A stretch of 64,000 nt of DNA from Fibrobacterota bacterium. Lineage in GTDB: Bacteria > Fibrobacterota > Fibrobacteria > UBA5070. Of the stretch, positions 1-9,719 are shown in pieces (the first letter of the stretch is position 1; every line of letters starts with the position of its first letter). The notes under the pieces are model-generated. The model did no database searches. It was not told the DNA's origin and saw only the letters and a program-made list of their open reading frames with translations. The position numbers and the translations under genes are program-made. The stretch spans positions 315,329 to 379,328 of the forward strand of contig JADKBN010000004.1 of the NCBI GenBank assembly GCA_016715065.1. Direction: 5' to 3'.

Positions 1-1
1 A

Positions 2-2179
2 ACCAAATGGGGAACTCCCTCCCCTTCCGTTGGGGTGTCTTGGAAGGCCTCCGTGGATCTTCCGGTTGCTGACGGATCTTGTCCGGTACGGTTGTTGCCT
101 GTTTCGAGCGACTCCATCCTCGCTGTTCCGTTCTCCAATGGGACCCTGGATGGTGTGCGATTTGATGCGCCCAAGAATGCATTGGACCGCAGCCGATACA
201 CAAATCTCGAGTTTTGGGTTGCGACGAGTCGCGAATGGACAGGTCGCCAGCACCGAGATCTTCCGATTAGGGTCTGGTTGACCCAGCAGGTCCAGCCAGG
301 AGTTGGTGACAACAACAACGCCGATGAGGAAGACTTCAACATCCTTCAGGCGTACGTGGCCGAAAGCCAACTTTCCAGACACTGGAAGAAAGTCTCCATT
401 CCTGTGGACGAGCTTTACCAGTCGGCTAGGCTGGTCAACTCGGATACGACCAAACTGTTCCTGAAGTTCATGGTTGATCATTCCGGCTCGCTGCTTCCGA
501 CAGACACTTCGCGTAGGGCTGACCTGTTCCTCAGCGGCCTCCGTTGGGTTCGGTATTCGCCTGGCGCCCGCGTGACCTCTCGCTCGGTGGGGACGGTGCT
601 CCTCGGGAGAGCAACAACGGACAACTCTGGTGATCCTGGAACACGTATCGATATCCGCTTGATCAATCCTACCTCAAAGGCTTTGAAGTCAGATAGCCTC
701 CGTTTGCGATTGAATTATCGCGGAAGCCTACCTGTACGGGATGTGTTCCGCAACAACGATCTAAACGGTGCAGGAACCGATGAGAGCATCACCGCAGATT
801 GGTTCTCGACCAGGGATTCGTTCTTTGCTTTCACCCCGATCACAGATGTGCAGGGACGAAGCGCAGACCATGAAATCCGTTTGACTTGGGATCGTTCCGC
901 CCAAATGAATGCTGGCAAGGGATTGCAAGCCATCTGGAGGCCAGAATTTGTCGCTTCGTTGTACTTCCAAGGAAGATCTATTCAGCACTTCGCGCCGGAT
1001 AGCTCAACCTCGTTCAGCCTGTTGGACGGTATCGTGGCAGATTACCAAGTGCCTGGACGTGGCTGGTCTCGTCTGTGGGGTGCTTTGCCTGGCGAGAATC
1101 CGGATACGATTGGTTCTTGGGGTCGCGAGGTATTGCGCATGCCTGTGGATACCGTGGTGCCTCCGGGAGCTGTCGTCTTGTTGCCCGGGTCTTGTCAAGA
1201 CACTTCCAGTCACGGCTCGGGTTCCACAAACACATACGTGGCTCCTGGCGATGTCTCAGCGTTGCCGTCCACAGGAAGAGATCCATCACTGATCACCCAA
1301 GCTGTTGAGGTAGGGGGACGGCCGGCAGTTCAGGTCATCCAGTCAAAACCGGATTTCAACATTGGTACGAGCTTCTTGTTCGATACTACCTGGGCTCACC
1401 ATTCGGTGGTCGCGGTGAACGTGTACATCGAACCATCACAGATGGTGGGAACCGCTTGGCCAGGAACGCTGAAGACCGCGACCTTTGATGGAACCACTTG
1501 GTTGCCACTCGACACCGCAGCGGGATCGAACGACAGCTTGGCCGGAGCGGTCGGGGTGTGGAAGACCATCCGCTACAAGTACGACCCATTACGCTACACC
1601 ATTGGTCGCTGGTTCGATCTGTTCTTCCTGGCCAACGGCCACGGAAACGGCAGCAGTAACTCCAGCCTGCAGTGGAACATCGGTGCTGTGTGGGTGGAAG
1701 GCGTTGGCACCCAGGGTACAGATACTGCCCAAACACCTGCCATAGTCTCTAGGGGGCTTTCCATGGACTCATTGTCCAGGCTAAAGACCTGCAACCAATG
1801 TCAAGTCGTCCAAGATGGAAGTAGAACGGCAATTTCCGTCGTTCCTAATGGCGGTGGAGTGGCGCTGTCCTTCGAGGTCGTTGTTGATTCTGTGCTGTGG
1901 AGATCGAAGACTCTGTCCTTCGATCTCAAATCGGAGTTCGCATTGGGAGCCTGGGAACAGGCCTGGTTCATGGTGGACAACCAACCCGACCGCAGCGGTT
2001 GGGATGAGTACCGAACAAGCATCCCTCAATCGACCTTCAGTGGATGGGGGCCTATCCAGATTCCGTTCAATGGGTCGTTGTACCGTATCGGTAGCACAGC
2101 CCGTTTCCTGCTTTCTTTGAATGCGAACCCACCCAGTGGGAAGCGCATGTTTGTTGACAACCTGAGGTGGACCCCGTGA
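2..2179 (+). CDS. Large exported beta-sandwich protein, 5' end outside the window
   Basis: The frame is open to the window edge, so the true start lies upstream; the first in-window start codon is GTG at 35. About 725 residues are visible. No enzyme motif is recognised. The sequence reads as successive beta-sandwich modules. The first resembles a galactose-binding-like fold and ends near LFLSGLRWVRYSP. The middle one begins near DIRLINPTSKALKSDSLRLR and is loosely like a CBM3 strand pattern. The last ends MFVDNLRW, a common final strand of carbohydrate-binding jelly rolls. The stop overlaps the start of the RHS gene by 4 nt (GTGA), so the two are probably translationally coupled and may act together at the cell surface. 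Carbohydrate binding is inference; exported beta-rich character is the safer statement. Confidence 0.6.
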   Translation, partial: TKWGTPSPSVGVSWKASVDLPVADGSCPVRLLPVSSDSILAVPFSNGTLDGVRFDAPKNALDRSRYTNLEFWVATSREWTGRQHRDLPIRVWLTQQVQPGVGDNNNADEEDFNILQAYVAESQLSRHWKKVSIPVDELYQSARLVNSDTTKLFLKFMVDHSGSLLPTDTSRRADLFLSGLRWVRYSPGARVTSRSVGTVLLGRATTDNSGDPGTRIDIRLINPTSKALKSDSLRLRLNYRGSLPVRDVFRNNDLNGAGTDESITADWFSTRDSFFAFTPITDVQGRSADHEIRLTWDRSAQMNAGKGLQAIWRPEFVASLYFQGRSIQHFAPDSSTSFSLLDGIVADYQVPGRGWSRLWGALPGENPDTIGSWGREVLRMPVDTVVPPGAVVLLPGSCQDTSSHGSGSTNTYVAPGDVSALPSTGRDPSLITQAVEVGGRPAVQVIQSKPDFNIGTSFLFDTTWAHHSVVAVNVYIEPSQMVGTAWPGTLKTATFDGTTWLPLDTAAGSNDSLAGAVGVWKTIRYKYDPLRYTIGRWFDLFFLANGHGNGSSNSSLQWNIGAVWVEGVGTQGTDTAQTPAIVSRGLSMDSLSRLKTCNQCQVVQDGSRTAISVVPNGGGVALSFEVVVDSVLWRSKTLSFDLKSEFALGAWEQAWFMVDNQPDRSGWDEYRTSIPQSTFSGWGPIQIPFNGSLYRIGSTARFLLSLNANPPSGKRMFVDNLRWTP

Positions 2180-5100
2180 ACGCCCGTATCTTCTGTCTTC
2201 TGATCATCCTCCCTCTTGTTGCTCAGGCTGGACTTTCTCGGCACAACGAGCAGGGTCTGTCTCCAACGCATTCGTACAAGCGAACTGGGGATGGGGTTGT
2301 TTCCAACCTGAACGGGAACTTGGTCCAGACCTCGACTCCCGTTTCGATTCCGGGTGCACCTCTGGGTGTTGAGCTCTCACGCACCTGGAACAGCCATTGG
2401 CGAGAACCGTTGTTCGCGCTCCAATACGACATGGACTACAACGCGATCGATCTGTCCGATTCGTCGCGGAGGAATCCGGTCTATAGGGATCGAGATGTCA
2501 CAGAGTCAACCTTGAACATCGGAGGGTTTGCGACACGTCGAATACATCGCATTTCAAATCCTCAGCAGATCCCCAAAACGTGGGGTTTTACACAAGCTGT
2601 TTCCCTGTCCTTGGTTCAAGCAGCTGCAAACGCCGCGATCCAACGAGCGATTTTCAACCAGTATTCCGAATTTCTGACTCGTCACAATGCGTTGGTCGAA
2701 ATCTTGGGGAAGGATTACACGAAGTCCCCTGAAGATCAGGCCAAGCTTGATAAAATCAACAATGAAACAATGATGGCCCTACAGGCTGTGAAAATTGCCC
2801 TTTATGCTGTCAATGGCGCTGGTGATGATTTTAGGACGCTACAAAGCTGTGCAAGCTCCGCTGCGGGGGATCGAACATCCGCAAAGGGTGATTGCGGACA
2901 AGCGATGTTCAATGTCGCATCGAACGTAGGAGGGCAATTCATTCCGTACATCTCGGATATCAACATGGGGTACAAGCTGGCGACCGGAAAAGCGGACGGC
3001 GAAGACGTCGCGTGGTACATCGGAGAGCAGCTTGGCCAGTATGTCGTTGCCAATATTGTTGGGGGAGGACTTTCTGGTGGAGTGGCAGGTGTCGCTCTGG
3101 CAGCCACAGTTCAAATGACTCGGCTTTACATCAGTCTTGTGGCCGAGTGGGAAAAGACCTACGACGTTGGATATGTGACCGTAAACCCGTGGAGCGTGGG
3201 GGTAAACGGGTATGTGGGAATGCTCGGTGTGAATCATGATGCGGAATTGAACCGCTCCCAGTCTCGCTACCAACGAAATTGGATCCATAGATCAATAGAG
3301 ATGAGAGATTCCGTTATAGACACAGTCATCCAAAATCACTCACTGAGTCGACATCCAATGGCTGAACTGCAACTTGTCGCTTCGGACGGAGGCGCCACCA
3401 GGTTCGTGTTGTCTGATGACTCCGCTCGGACCTTGGATGGAAGACGATGGGTTTCCTATGAGGCCTTGTCGAATGCTGAGATGCGCAAGATCTACTACTG
3501 CCTGCCAAGGGGGATGGAAGATCGCATTGATCTTGGTTTGGATCCGAACCCAGCCCAGTATGATCCGATCCTGGATAGTTCTGGCTACTACTTGGTCAAG
3601 GAGCCTGGTGGTACGCAGGTGGTCTTCGGTTTGGGTGCAGCAAACAAGGGAATGATTGAGGATGGAGGATTTGATACCTATTGGGCAGTCCCTGGTCTAT
3701 TTCGGTCCTCGACGGCAGATTCTGTCGTCGTCACGCGAGATGGCGATCATCAGATCCAATTTGTGCGTGACGCAAGAACTGGGCGTGGAGCTGTATTGTT
3801 TACGGATTCCATTGTGTCCGGAGTGGTTTCGCCAGATGGGAAGCTGACAAGACAGGTTGACGTAATCTGGCAGGGCCTTGGCCAACACGAGTTTTTAGGG
3901 TACAAGACCGGGCGAGATTCCCCGGTCAATTGGAAAACGCCAGTCATCCAGTGGGAGGCAAGGCGAGTTTCTGACCAGCAAATCGATACGACTTGGTATA
4001 ACTACTCCAATGGCGAATTGACCCAGGTCGATCACGCCAATGGCAGCAGCACGGTTTACGCGTATGAAGGGGAACATTACGGAAAACTGGATGGCTTCGT
4101 GCTCAGCGCAACGAATTTTCCAGACCGCACAAATCGACAGTTCTATCTACAGCGAAATTACGGTTATCAAGGTTGGGAGGAGACCAAGCCAGCAGGGTTG
4201 AAAACCTCAGTCCAGACCCTACTTCGCCAGCCAGACCACGTTGTTGCACCCGATCAGCCTTGGCGAGAAACTCAAACCACGGACTGGTACTTCTTCTCGC
4301 CGATCTTTGAGGCGAAGAACATCAATCGCAAGCTCGCCGGATTCCAAGGACGAACCACTGTGCTCCGATTGGATGGATCGGTCCACGATACAGACAAGGT
4401 CCTGGACAGTTTGGAGTATCGGACCACAAGATTCCAGCTGACGATGGAGTACCATGGCGCCGGATCAATGGGGCAGCGCCGAACGCAAACCCTTTATGAT
4501 GGCGACCGACAGATCGCGAAGATCGATTCCCGTGGGTTGAACCAGCTGAATGACCCAAAGATCACAGTCTGGAATTACGATCGCAACGGATCCTTGGTGC
4601 GCGAGACGGTGTGTCCAAAGACGATGTCCGATACCCTGCGGGCCCGCGTAGCCCGGATTCCAGGCATGCCTGCCTTCCAGCTTGATTGCCCGGAGGTCAA
4701 GACGGAATTTGGTGTTCGACACCGGGATGCTGGTGAGTTCTGGCTGACCACGGTGGATACTACCGTGGTGAATGACCCGCTGATGGGCGGGAATCTCCGT
4801 GTGGCAGTGGTAAACGCAAAGCCCAATCCGACGTTCCGAACGGACAGCCTCTACCGACTGGAGCTTTCTACCTCCAAGCGAACCTGGAGGCGAGGAAGCG
4901 TCCGGGATGACGGAACGATTTTGGCCAACGACTCGATAATGATGGCCGACTCCACCGAATGGGAAGATTGGCGTCCATCTACTGGGGCGACACCATTCCC
5001 CCGTCCGGTTCGTCAGCGTGTCTGGTTGGACGGAAAATGGCAGATGGCTTCCGAGACTCGATATGCCGACGCGGACAACAGACCAGCCTTGATTTCACGC

Positions 5101-8097
5101 TCGAGCCGGTATCTCAGTGCGGATTCTGTTTCCGTGATCGAGGCGGATCTCGATAGCGTTTACAAGTTGTTGCCGGCGCGGACACGTCAATATGTGCGTC
5201 CACAGCCGGCAGGCGTGGCGCCCACCGGACCGAGTCTGGACACCGCCCGATTTTTCGATGTGGATCGTGGCTGGGTGTTGGCCAAGAAAGATCCAGCTGG
5301 CAATGTGACCCGGATGGAATATGACCGCGCGGGCCGCCCCACCAAGACGATCACACCGGATGGTGCGGTGATGCAGTACGGTTACGTGGATCGGTTGCAG
5401 CCCACCTCCTCTTGGCTGAATGTTCCTGGATACGCCAGCAACTACCCAAACCAAAAGACCGTGGCTATTCGGGAAACGAGCCCGGTTGGAGTGACTACCG
5501 AAGCTCGGTTCGATGGCCTGGGACGAATGGTGGCGTTGCGGCGACTGTCCAAGGGTGCGTCTTTCACCACGTTGGATACCGCGCAGCAAACCACAACGCT
5601 TTTCTCCTACAACGTCTTCGACAAGCTCCAGTGGAAGCGTGATGCCGATGGTCGCGAAGAATGGCACGACTTCGATGGCACCGGGCGCGAAGTGGCCAGC
5701 CGGGTATACATCGCTCCTGCCGCGGCGAGCAACCTTTCAAAGTCCTGGGAAAACCGCTACCAGTACCTGGATTCTGCAAGGACCTATGTGGAGATCGATC
5801 CAATTGGAACTCGCACGTGGTTTCACTGGGACGCACTGGGCCGGGATACGCTGGTGGAGCGGGATGCGGACACGGCAGCATTTGTGATGCGCCTTGGCGG
5901 TGAGGCCACTGCGAGCACCTCGGCTCCGTTGGCTACCCAAACCCTTCGGGTGCGCAGCCGGTTTGACAACCTTGGGAACCTCATCTGGCAGCAGGACCCC
6001 AAGGGACTGGTGGAGTATCGCCGCTACGATGGTTTGGGGCGCATGACCCGAACCACCTACTCGGATGATCTTCGCCACAGTGTTGGCTACGATCTGGCAG
6101 GACGAGCATTGCGCGACACCTTGCAGATGGTGTCCAAGCCCGAATCCACAACCGTGCGGACTACCCGGTACGACGGCCTGGACCGCCCGTTGCAGGAAAG
6201 CTTTGGTGCCGGAGCCCGAGAGAATGTTGACTACGTCTGGGATTCGCGTTCCGGAGTAACCGATGCTGGCCGTCTGCTGGGCTTGAACCTGGGAACAGGA
6301 CTGGGGGTCACCTATTCATACGATGCCATGGGGCGTCGTTTGTCCCGGAACATTGCGTTCCCATCGTTGTATTCTGTCACTCAATCCTGGAAGTACGACC
6401 TCTCTGGAATCCCGGTTCAGGCAAGCCTTCCAGGAGCGGGGCGGTTGGATTGGTCCTTGGATTCATACCATCGTCCAGCTTCGCAGGCGATTGTCCATGG
6501 GACGGATTCTGTTTCGGTGCTTTCAGGGATTCGCTACCGCCGTAACGACTTGGTCGACGGATTCCGACAAGGCAACCGGTTGAATACACGTTACAGCTAC
6601 GAGGCACAGCGATCTGTATTGACCGAAGCCGTGGTGACCAAATCACCGGCGACCGATACGATGTACCTACAACGCATGACCTGGGATGGCGCCGGAAACG
6701 TCGCGGGGATGCGCCGCAACCTGGGCGATAGCCTTGGGTTTGACGTCGACCACCAGTACCAGCTTCGGAACATCCGCTACCCGGACGGACAAGCCCTTTC
6801 CACCAGCTACGACTGGAACGGAAACCGCACCCGGCTGGTGCATCCGATGGGTCGTGGAATGGCTGATACTTTTGGGTATGCCGCAAACCGCGTCACGGTG
6901 GGTTCAAGCGCACGCAAGGGCACGACCATCTACCGTTATGATGCACGCGGGAACCTGTCCATTGAAGCGAGCTTTGCCTGGGCATCGGACACTTCGGACA
7001 TGGCCAAGGCCTGGCGGGTGGCGGAGCGACGCTGGAACAAGCGAAATGCGTTGGAGCGTGCGCGGATCATTACGCGCCTGGAACGCACCGACACCACCTG
7101 GCTTCGGTTTGAATACGGCGAAGACGGAAACCGAATTTTGTCCCTGGTGGCCAAGGGGGATACCTCCAGTTGGACGCCTGTTCATAAGTGGGTGTACGAG
7201 GGCTCCGCGATCGCTGCGGACAGTGGCAGCGACCACGGCTGGAAATGGCACGCTTACATGGGCCAAAACCGAATTGCCGAGGCAACGGACAGTGCCGGGA
7301 AGGCCAGCGTCCGTTACGTTCTGACCGACCACCAAGGCACGACACAGGCTCTTTTGACCGACACCGGCGCAGTGCTGGGTCGTTGGATCTGGGATCCTTG
7401 GGGCAACCTGGAAGAAAGCTGGTCGCAGCAAACCACCGATCTGCTCTACCAGGGCAAGGCTTATGAGGCGGCGCTTGGGAATTGGTATTTCAACGCCAGA
7501 TTCTACGATGCGGAACGCGGAAGCTTTATCGGGAGGGATCCAAAGCTCCAATTCTGGACGCCGTACTCGTACGGGGGGAATGGGCCGTTGGTGGGAGTGG
7601 ATCCGGATGGGGAAAACTGGTATTTGTACCCAACAAAGGGTGACCCAATTTCTGGTGAGAATGGTAAAGAACTGATTGCTGCAGTCAATGGATTGGGAAA
7701 AGATGTTAAAATTTATAAGCTAGATATTTGGGGCCACGGGAATTCTTGGTGGCAAGGGTTTGATATGTTGAATTCAGAATCGCCTCATGGTCTATCAGGC
7801 AATGAAAGGGGGGTGACGATCGAAGCAGACAATAGAAAAACACTTGCTTCTTTAGGATATCTGCTGCAAGGAAAAATGGCAGTCATTTCGGAGATTTGGC
7901 TCCGTGGCTGCGAGGTAGCGCAAGGGGATGACAACATTGCAAGGCAAACTAGTATTGCTGTTCCTGAAGTAAAAGTGTACGGTTCTACCGTTAAGAGAAA
8001 AATGGCTTGGAGTTTCATTCGTCATCAGGCAGGTCGAGACGATTTAATGCAGGATCGCGTATATATTAGCGGAGTGCTTCAAGGGGCGAACAAGTGA
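2176..8097 (+). CDS. RHS/YD-repeat protein with variable C-terminal tip domain
   Basis: 1973-residue RHS-family protein. I chose GTG 2176 because it overlaps the upstream stop (GTGA) and begins with a clear signal peptide (MNARIFCLLIILPLVAQA); an in-frame GTG at 2167 is less likely. After an N-terminal segment typical of RHS/DUF6531 proteins (GNLVQTSTPVSIPGAPLGV) comes an unusual helical insert at about residues 135-330 with a Gly/Ala-rich hydrophobic stretch. Many YD repeats follow (for example YDRAGRP, YDGLGRM, YDAMGRR). The conserved RHS core is near residues 1735-1795 (GRWIWDPWGN, YFNARFYDAERGSFIGRDP). After DPDGENWY the sequence changes to an AT-richer tip of about 160 residues. RHS proteins form a hollow beta shell around a C-terminal toxin; whether this tip is toxic is inference. 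Confidence 0.92.
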   Translation: MNARIFCLLIILPLVAQAGLSRHNEQGLSPTHSYKRTGDGVVSNLNGNLVQTSTPVSIPGAPLGVELSRTWNSHWREPLFALQYDMDYNAIDLSDSSRRNPVYRDRDVTESTLNIGGFATRRIHRISNPQQIPKTWGFTQAVSLSLVQAAANAAIQRAIFNQYSEFLTRHNALVEILGKDYTKSPEDQAKLDKINNETMMALQAVKIALYAVNGAGDDFRTLQSCASSAAGDRTSAKGDCGQAMFNVASNVGGQFIPYISDINMGYKLATGKADGEDVAWYIGEQLGQYVVANIVGGGLSGGVAGVALAATVQMTRLYISLVAEWEKTYDVGYVTVNPWSVGVNGYVGMLGVNHDAELNRSQSRYQRNWIHRSIEMRDSVIDTVIQNHSLSRHPMAELQLVASDGGATRFVLSDDSARTLDGRRWVSYEALSNAEMRKIYYCLPRGMEDRIDLGLDPNPAQYDPILDSSGYYLVKEPGGTQVVFGLGAANKGMIEDGGFDTYWAVPGLFRSSTADSVVVTRDGDHQIQFVRDARTGRGAVLFTDSIVSGVVSPDGKLTRQVDVIWQGLGQHEFLGYKTGRDSPVNWKTPVIQWEARRVSDQQIDTTWYNYSNGELTQVDHANGSSTVYAYEGEHYGKLDGFVLSATNFPDRTNRQFYLQRNYGYQGWEETKPAGLKTSVQTLLRQPDHVVAPDQPWRETQTTDWYFFSPIFEAKNINRKLAGFQGRTTVLRLDGSVHDTDKVLDSLEYRTTRFQLTMEYHGAGSMGQRRTQTLYDGDRQIAKIDSRGLNQLNDPKITVWNYDRNGSLVRETVCPKTMSDTLRARVARIPGMPAFQLDCPEVKTEFGVRHRDAGEFWLTTVDTTVVNDPLMGGNLRVAVVNAKPNPTFRTDSLYRLELSTSKRTWRRGSVRDDGTILANDSIMMADSTEWEDWRPSTGATPFPRPVRQRVWLDGKWQMASETRYADADNRPALISRSSRYLSADSVSVIEADLDSVYKLLPARTRQYVRPQPAGVAPTGPSLDTARFFDVDRGWVLAKKDPAGNVTRMEYDRAGRPTKTITPDGAVMQYGYVDRLQPTSSWLNVPGYASNYPNQKTVAIRETSPVGVTTEARFDGLGRMVALRRLSKGASFTTLDTAQQTTTLFSYNVFDKLQWKRDADGREEWHDFDGTGREVASRVYIAPAAASNLSKSWENRYQYLDSARTYVEIDPIGTRTWFHWDALGRDTLVERDADTAAFVMRLGGEATASTSAPLATQTLRVRSRFDNLGNLIWQQDPKGLVEYRRYDGLGRMTRTTYSDDLRHSVGYDLAGRALRDTLQMVSKPESTTVRTTRYDGLDRPLQESFGAGARENVDYVWDSRSGVTDAGRLLGLNLGTGLGVTYSYDAMGRRLSRNIAFPSLYSVTQSWKYDLSGIPVQASLPGAGRLDWSLDSYHRPASQAIVHGTDSVSVLSGIRYRRNDLVDGFRQGNRLNTRYSYEAQRSVLTEAVVTKSPATDTMYLQRMTWDGAGNVAGMRRNLGDSLGFDVDHQYQLRNIRYPDGQALSTSYDWNGNRTRLVHPMGRGMADTFGYAANRVTVGSSARKGTTIYRYDARGNLSIEASFAWASDTSDMAKAWRVAERRWNKRNALERARIITRLERTDTTWLRFEYGEDGNRILSLVAKGDTSSWTPVHKWVYEGSAIAADSGSDHGWKWHAYMGQNRIAEATDSAGKASVRYVLTDHQGTTQALLTDTGAVLGRWIWDPWGNLEESWSQQTTDLLYQGKAYEAALGNWYFNARFYDAERGSFIGRDPKLQFWTPYSYGGNGPLVGVDPDGENWYLYPTKGDPISGENGKELIAAVNGLGKDVKIYKLDIWGHGNSWWQGFDMLNSESPHGLSGNERGVTIEADNRKTLASLGYLLQGKMAVISEIWLRGCEVAQGDDNIARQTSIAVPEVKVYGSTVKRKMAWSFIRHQAGRDDLMQDRVYISGVLQGANK
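7606..8094 (+). other. RHS C-terminal tip domain with clan-CD-peptidase-like motifs
   Basis: This is a sub-feature of the RHS gene, residues about 1811-1973, directly after the core end. GC falls from about 60% in the core to about 40%, as expected when RHS tips are exchanged by recombination. The tip contains IWGHGN (His1854) and, 58 residues later, IWLRGCEVAQGDD (Cys1912). The spacing and wording resemble DUF4347 and other caspase-fold (clan CD) domains, which have an HG motif and a later GC motif followed by VAQG. A cysteine protease-like effector, or a self-cleaving processing domain, is therefore possible. The resemblance is from motif memory, not a search. Confidence 0.5.
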
Positions 8098-8354
8098 AAA
8101 TTGGACTATTGGTTCTGTGGGTGGTGTTAAACGTCATCTACATTGGCTTCACAATGACGGTTTCTCGCTATGTACGGCAATGGTTTGAGATTTTCATTTA
8201 CGTGCACTTTTTTGGAAGCTGCCTTATGGTTTACTTGTTCCGAATGTCATATTCAGTAAAGAGAATTTTGTGGATGATACTTCTTCCTATTGCCCTCTTT
8301 CTCGCAATAAATATCGTCCTTTGGGTAAAGGGTGCCGGACTTTGCTGCTCCTGA
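8094..8354 (+). CDS. Small membrane protein, candidate immunity protein to the RHS tip
   Basis: 86-residue protein starting at GTG 8094, which overlaps the RHS stop by 4 nt (GTGA). It has three hydrophobic segments: residues about 3-23 (LLVLWVVLNVIYIGF), 31-50 and 58-80 (ILWMILLPIALFLAINIVLW). It is AT-rich like the RHS tip. A tiny gene coupled to the 3' end of an RHS gene is the usual place for a cognate immunity gene, and multi-pass immunity proteins exist. No family is recognised, so the immunity role rests on position and composition alone. Confidence 0.6.
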   Translation: MKIGLLVLWVVLNVIYIGFTMTVSRYVRQWFEIFIYVHFFGSCLMVYLFRMSYSVKRILWMILLPIALFLAINIVLWVKGAGLCCS

Positions 8355-8482
8355 AGCTCAGTTCGTTCCCCCAATAGCTGCTGTTGACCGTGCCGTCTCT
8401 TTGGGGCGGTACCGGTCGAACGCAACGATTGGGGGCTATCTTTCTCGCTCATCCTGGGCAAATTTCTCAAGGGAACAACATC

Positions 8483-8962
8483 ATGCGCAAATTCCTCGCT
8501 CTCTCTTCTCTATTGGTTGGGCTCGTTGCCTGCGAGGACAAGTCGTCTGGAGGTTCCACCACGGCGCCCACCGGGAATCCAGGCTCCACAATCACTGGAG
8601 CAACTCTGCAGGGGGCCTACAAGTCCGTTGAGATGGTCAAGGGAGAATACCAGACCATGATCTTTGGGCCTGATAGTCAGGTCATCTACAAGCGTGAGAT
8701 GGGGGCTTGTGTCACTGAACAGGATACAGGCACGGCCAAGCTCGTCACGGAGGAAGGAATGGTCGGCTTGGAGCTCAATCTTGTCAAAGGGGTTGGGGTA
8801 AATTTCGCATACACTGGAACGGGTTGCCCTTCCCTCGCCAAATTGACCAAGGACGAAATCACATTCTTTGGAGAGCCCATGCTGTTTCGCTGGGTTGCGC
8901 CCGGGGCATCCTTCGAGCTGCTGGTGGGTCCATCGCAGTGGTTTCGATTCAACAAGATTTGA
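8483..8962 (+). CDS. Hypothetical lipoprotein
   Basis: 159-residue predicted lipoprotein. ATG 8483 is preferred over upstream in-frame starts because it is followed at once by a lipoprotein signal peptide (MRKFLALSSLLVGLVAC) with lipobox LVAC. The mature part begins with a Ser/Thr/Gly-rich linker, then a small beta-rich domain with cysteines near the middle (MGACVTEQ, GTGCPS) that could pair. It lies in the AT-richer stretch behind the RHS gene but has ordinary GC. Function unknown; cell-envelope location is well supported. Confidence 0.7.
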   Translation: MRKFLALSSLLVGLVACEDKSSGGSTTAPTGNPGSTITGATLQGAYKSVEMVKGEYQTMIFGPDSQVIYKREMGACVTEQDTGTAKLVTEEGMVGLELNLVKGVGVNFAYTGTGCPSLAKLTKDEITFFGEPMLFRWVAPGASFELLVGPSQWFRFNKI

Positions 8963-9047
8963 CTCAATCCTTTATCCGGAGACTGTTGACAAAAGTCTTC
9001 CATGATCTGGTGAGATGAATCACTTCCTTTTGAAAGAGGTCAATTCG

Positions 9048-9719
9048 ATGTCAAAAATTCCTGGACTCCTCATTTCTTTTGCGATCGTTGGGGTTTTGTT
9101 TGGATGCGCAGGTGTCTCGCCTCAAGTTGCGGGTGGTTTTGATGCAAAGGGACTGAAAAAACGGAAATTAGTAGTATTCCGCAAAGCGCCGATTGTCACA
9201 GTTGCATCGGATTTCTCAACGAGTAGTCTACAGAGCTCGAATATTCGTGCAATTTTCAAGGAGAATTTTGAGGACCAGGGTGTTGATTCTCGAGGCTTTG
9301 AGAAGCGCATCGATAGCATCTTCTTTGAAGAAATTCAAGATATGTCTAGCTTTGGAAAAATCACAATCGATACAGTCTCCCAGAATGACTCGGTAGAGTT
9401 TGTTCAGTTTCAAAATGGTGGGAAAACTCTATTTGGCCGCATTCCACAATCAATTCCAAATGATAGCGTGCTAATTCTTGGGTTAGGGCGCATTATTTAC
9501 ACGAAGGAAACTGATTTTGACAAGCCGGGAAAGCCGTTTTTAGTGGCTAGAATGGACTATATTATTTATGATCCGCTTCTTCGCCAGCCAGTCGTTGGCG
9601 GCCAGGTTGAGGCCCGATCTTCCAGCCTTTTGGGGTATGCGATCTTGGAAGGCGATTGGTACGCAGACATCAAGAAATTGGCATCCCATCTTGTAGATGA
9701 TTTGATTGAATTGCGCTAA
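9048..9719 (+). CDS. Hypothetical lipoprotein, AT-rich
   Basis: 223 residues. ATG 9048 follows a good ribosome-binding site (GAAAGAGGT) and opens a lipoprotein signal peptide ending VLFGC; an in-frame ATG at 9015 would add 11 residues ahead of the signal and is less likely. The mature protein is a mixed alpha/beta domain with GRIIYTKETDFDKPGKPF and a C-terminal segment GDWYADIKKLASHLVDDLIELR. This arrangement is loosely reminiscent of small outer-membrane lipoproteins with a conserved C-terminal helix. Base composition is clearly AT-richer than the chromosome average, suggesting acquisition together with the RHS tip region. Confidence 0.7.
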   Translation: MSKIPGLLISFAIVGVLFGCAGVSPQVAGGFDAKGLKKRKLVVFRKAPIVTVASDFSTSSLQSSNIRAIFKENFEDQGVDSRGFEKRIDSIFFEEIQDMSSFGKITIDTVSQNDSVEFVQFQNGGKTLFGRIPQSIPNDSVLILGLGRIIYTKETDFDKPGKPFLVARMDYIIYDPLLRQPVVGGQVEARSSSLLGYAILEGDWYADIKKLASHLVDDLIELR

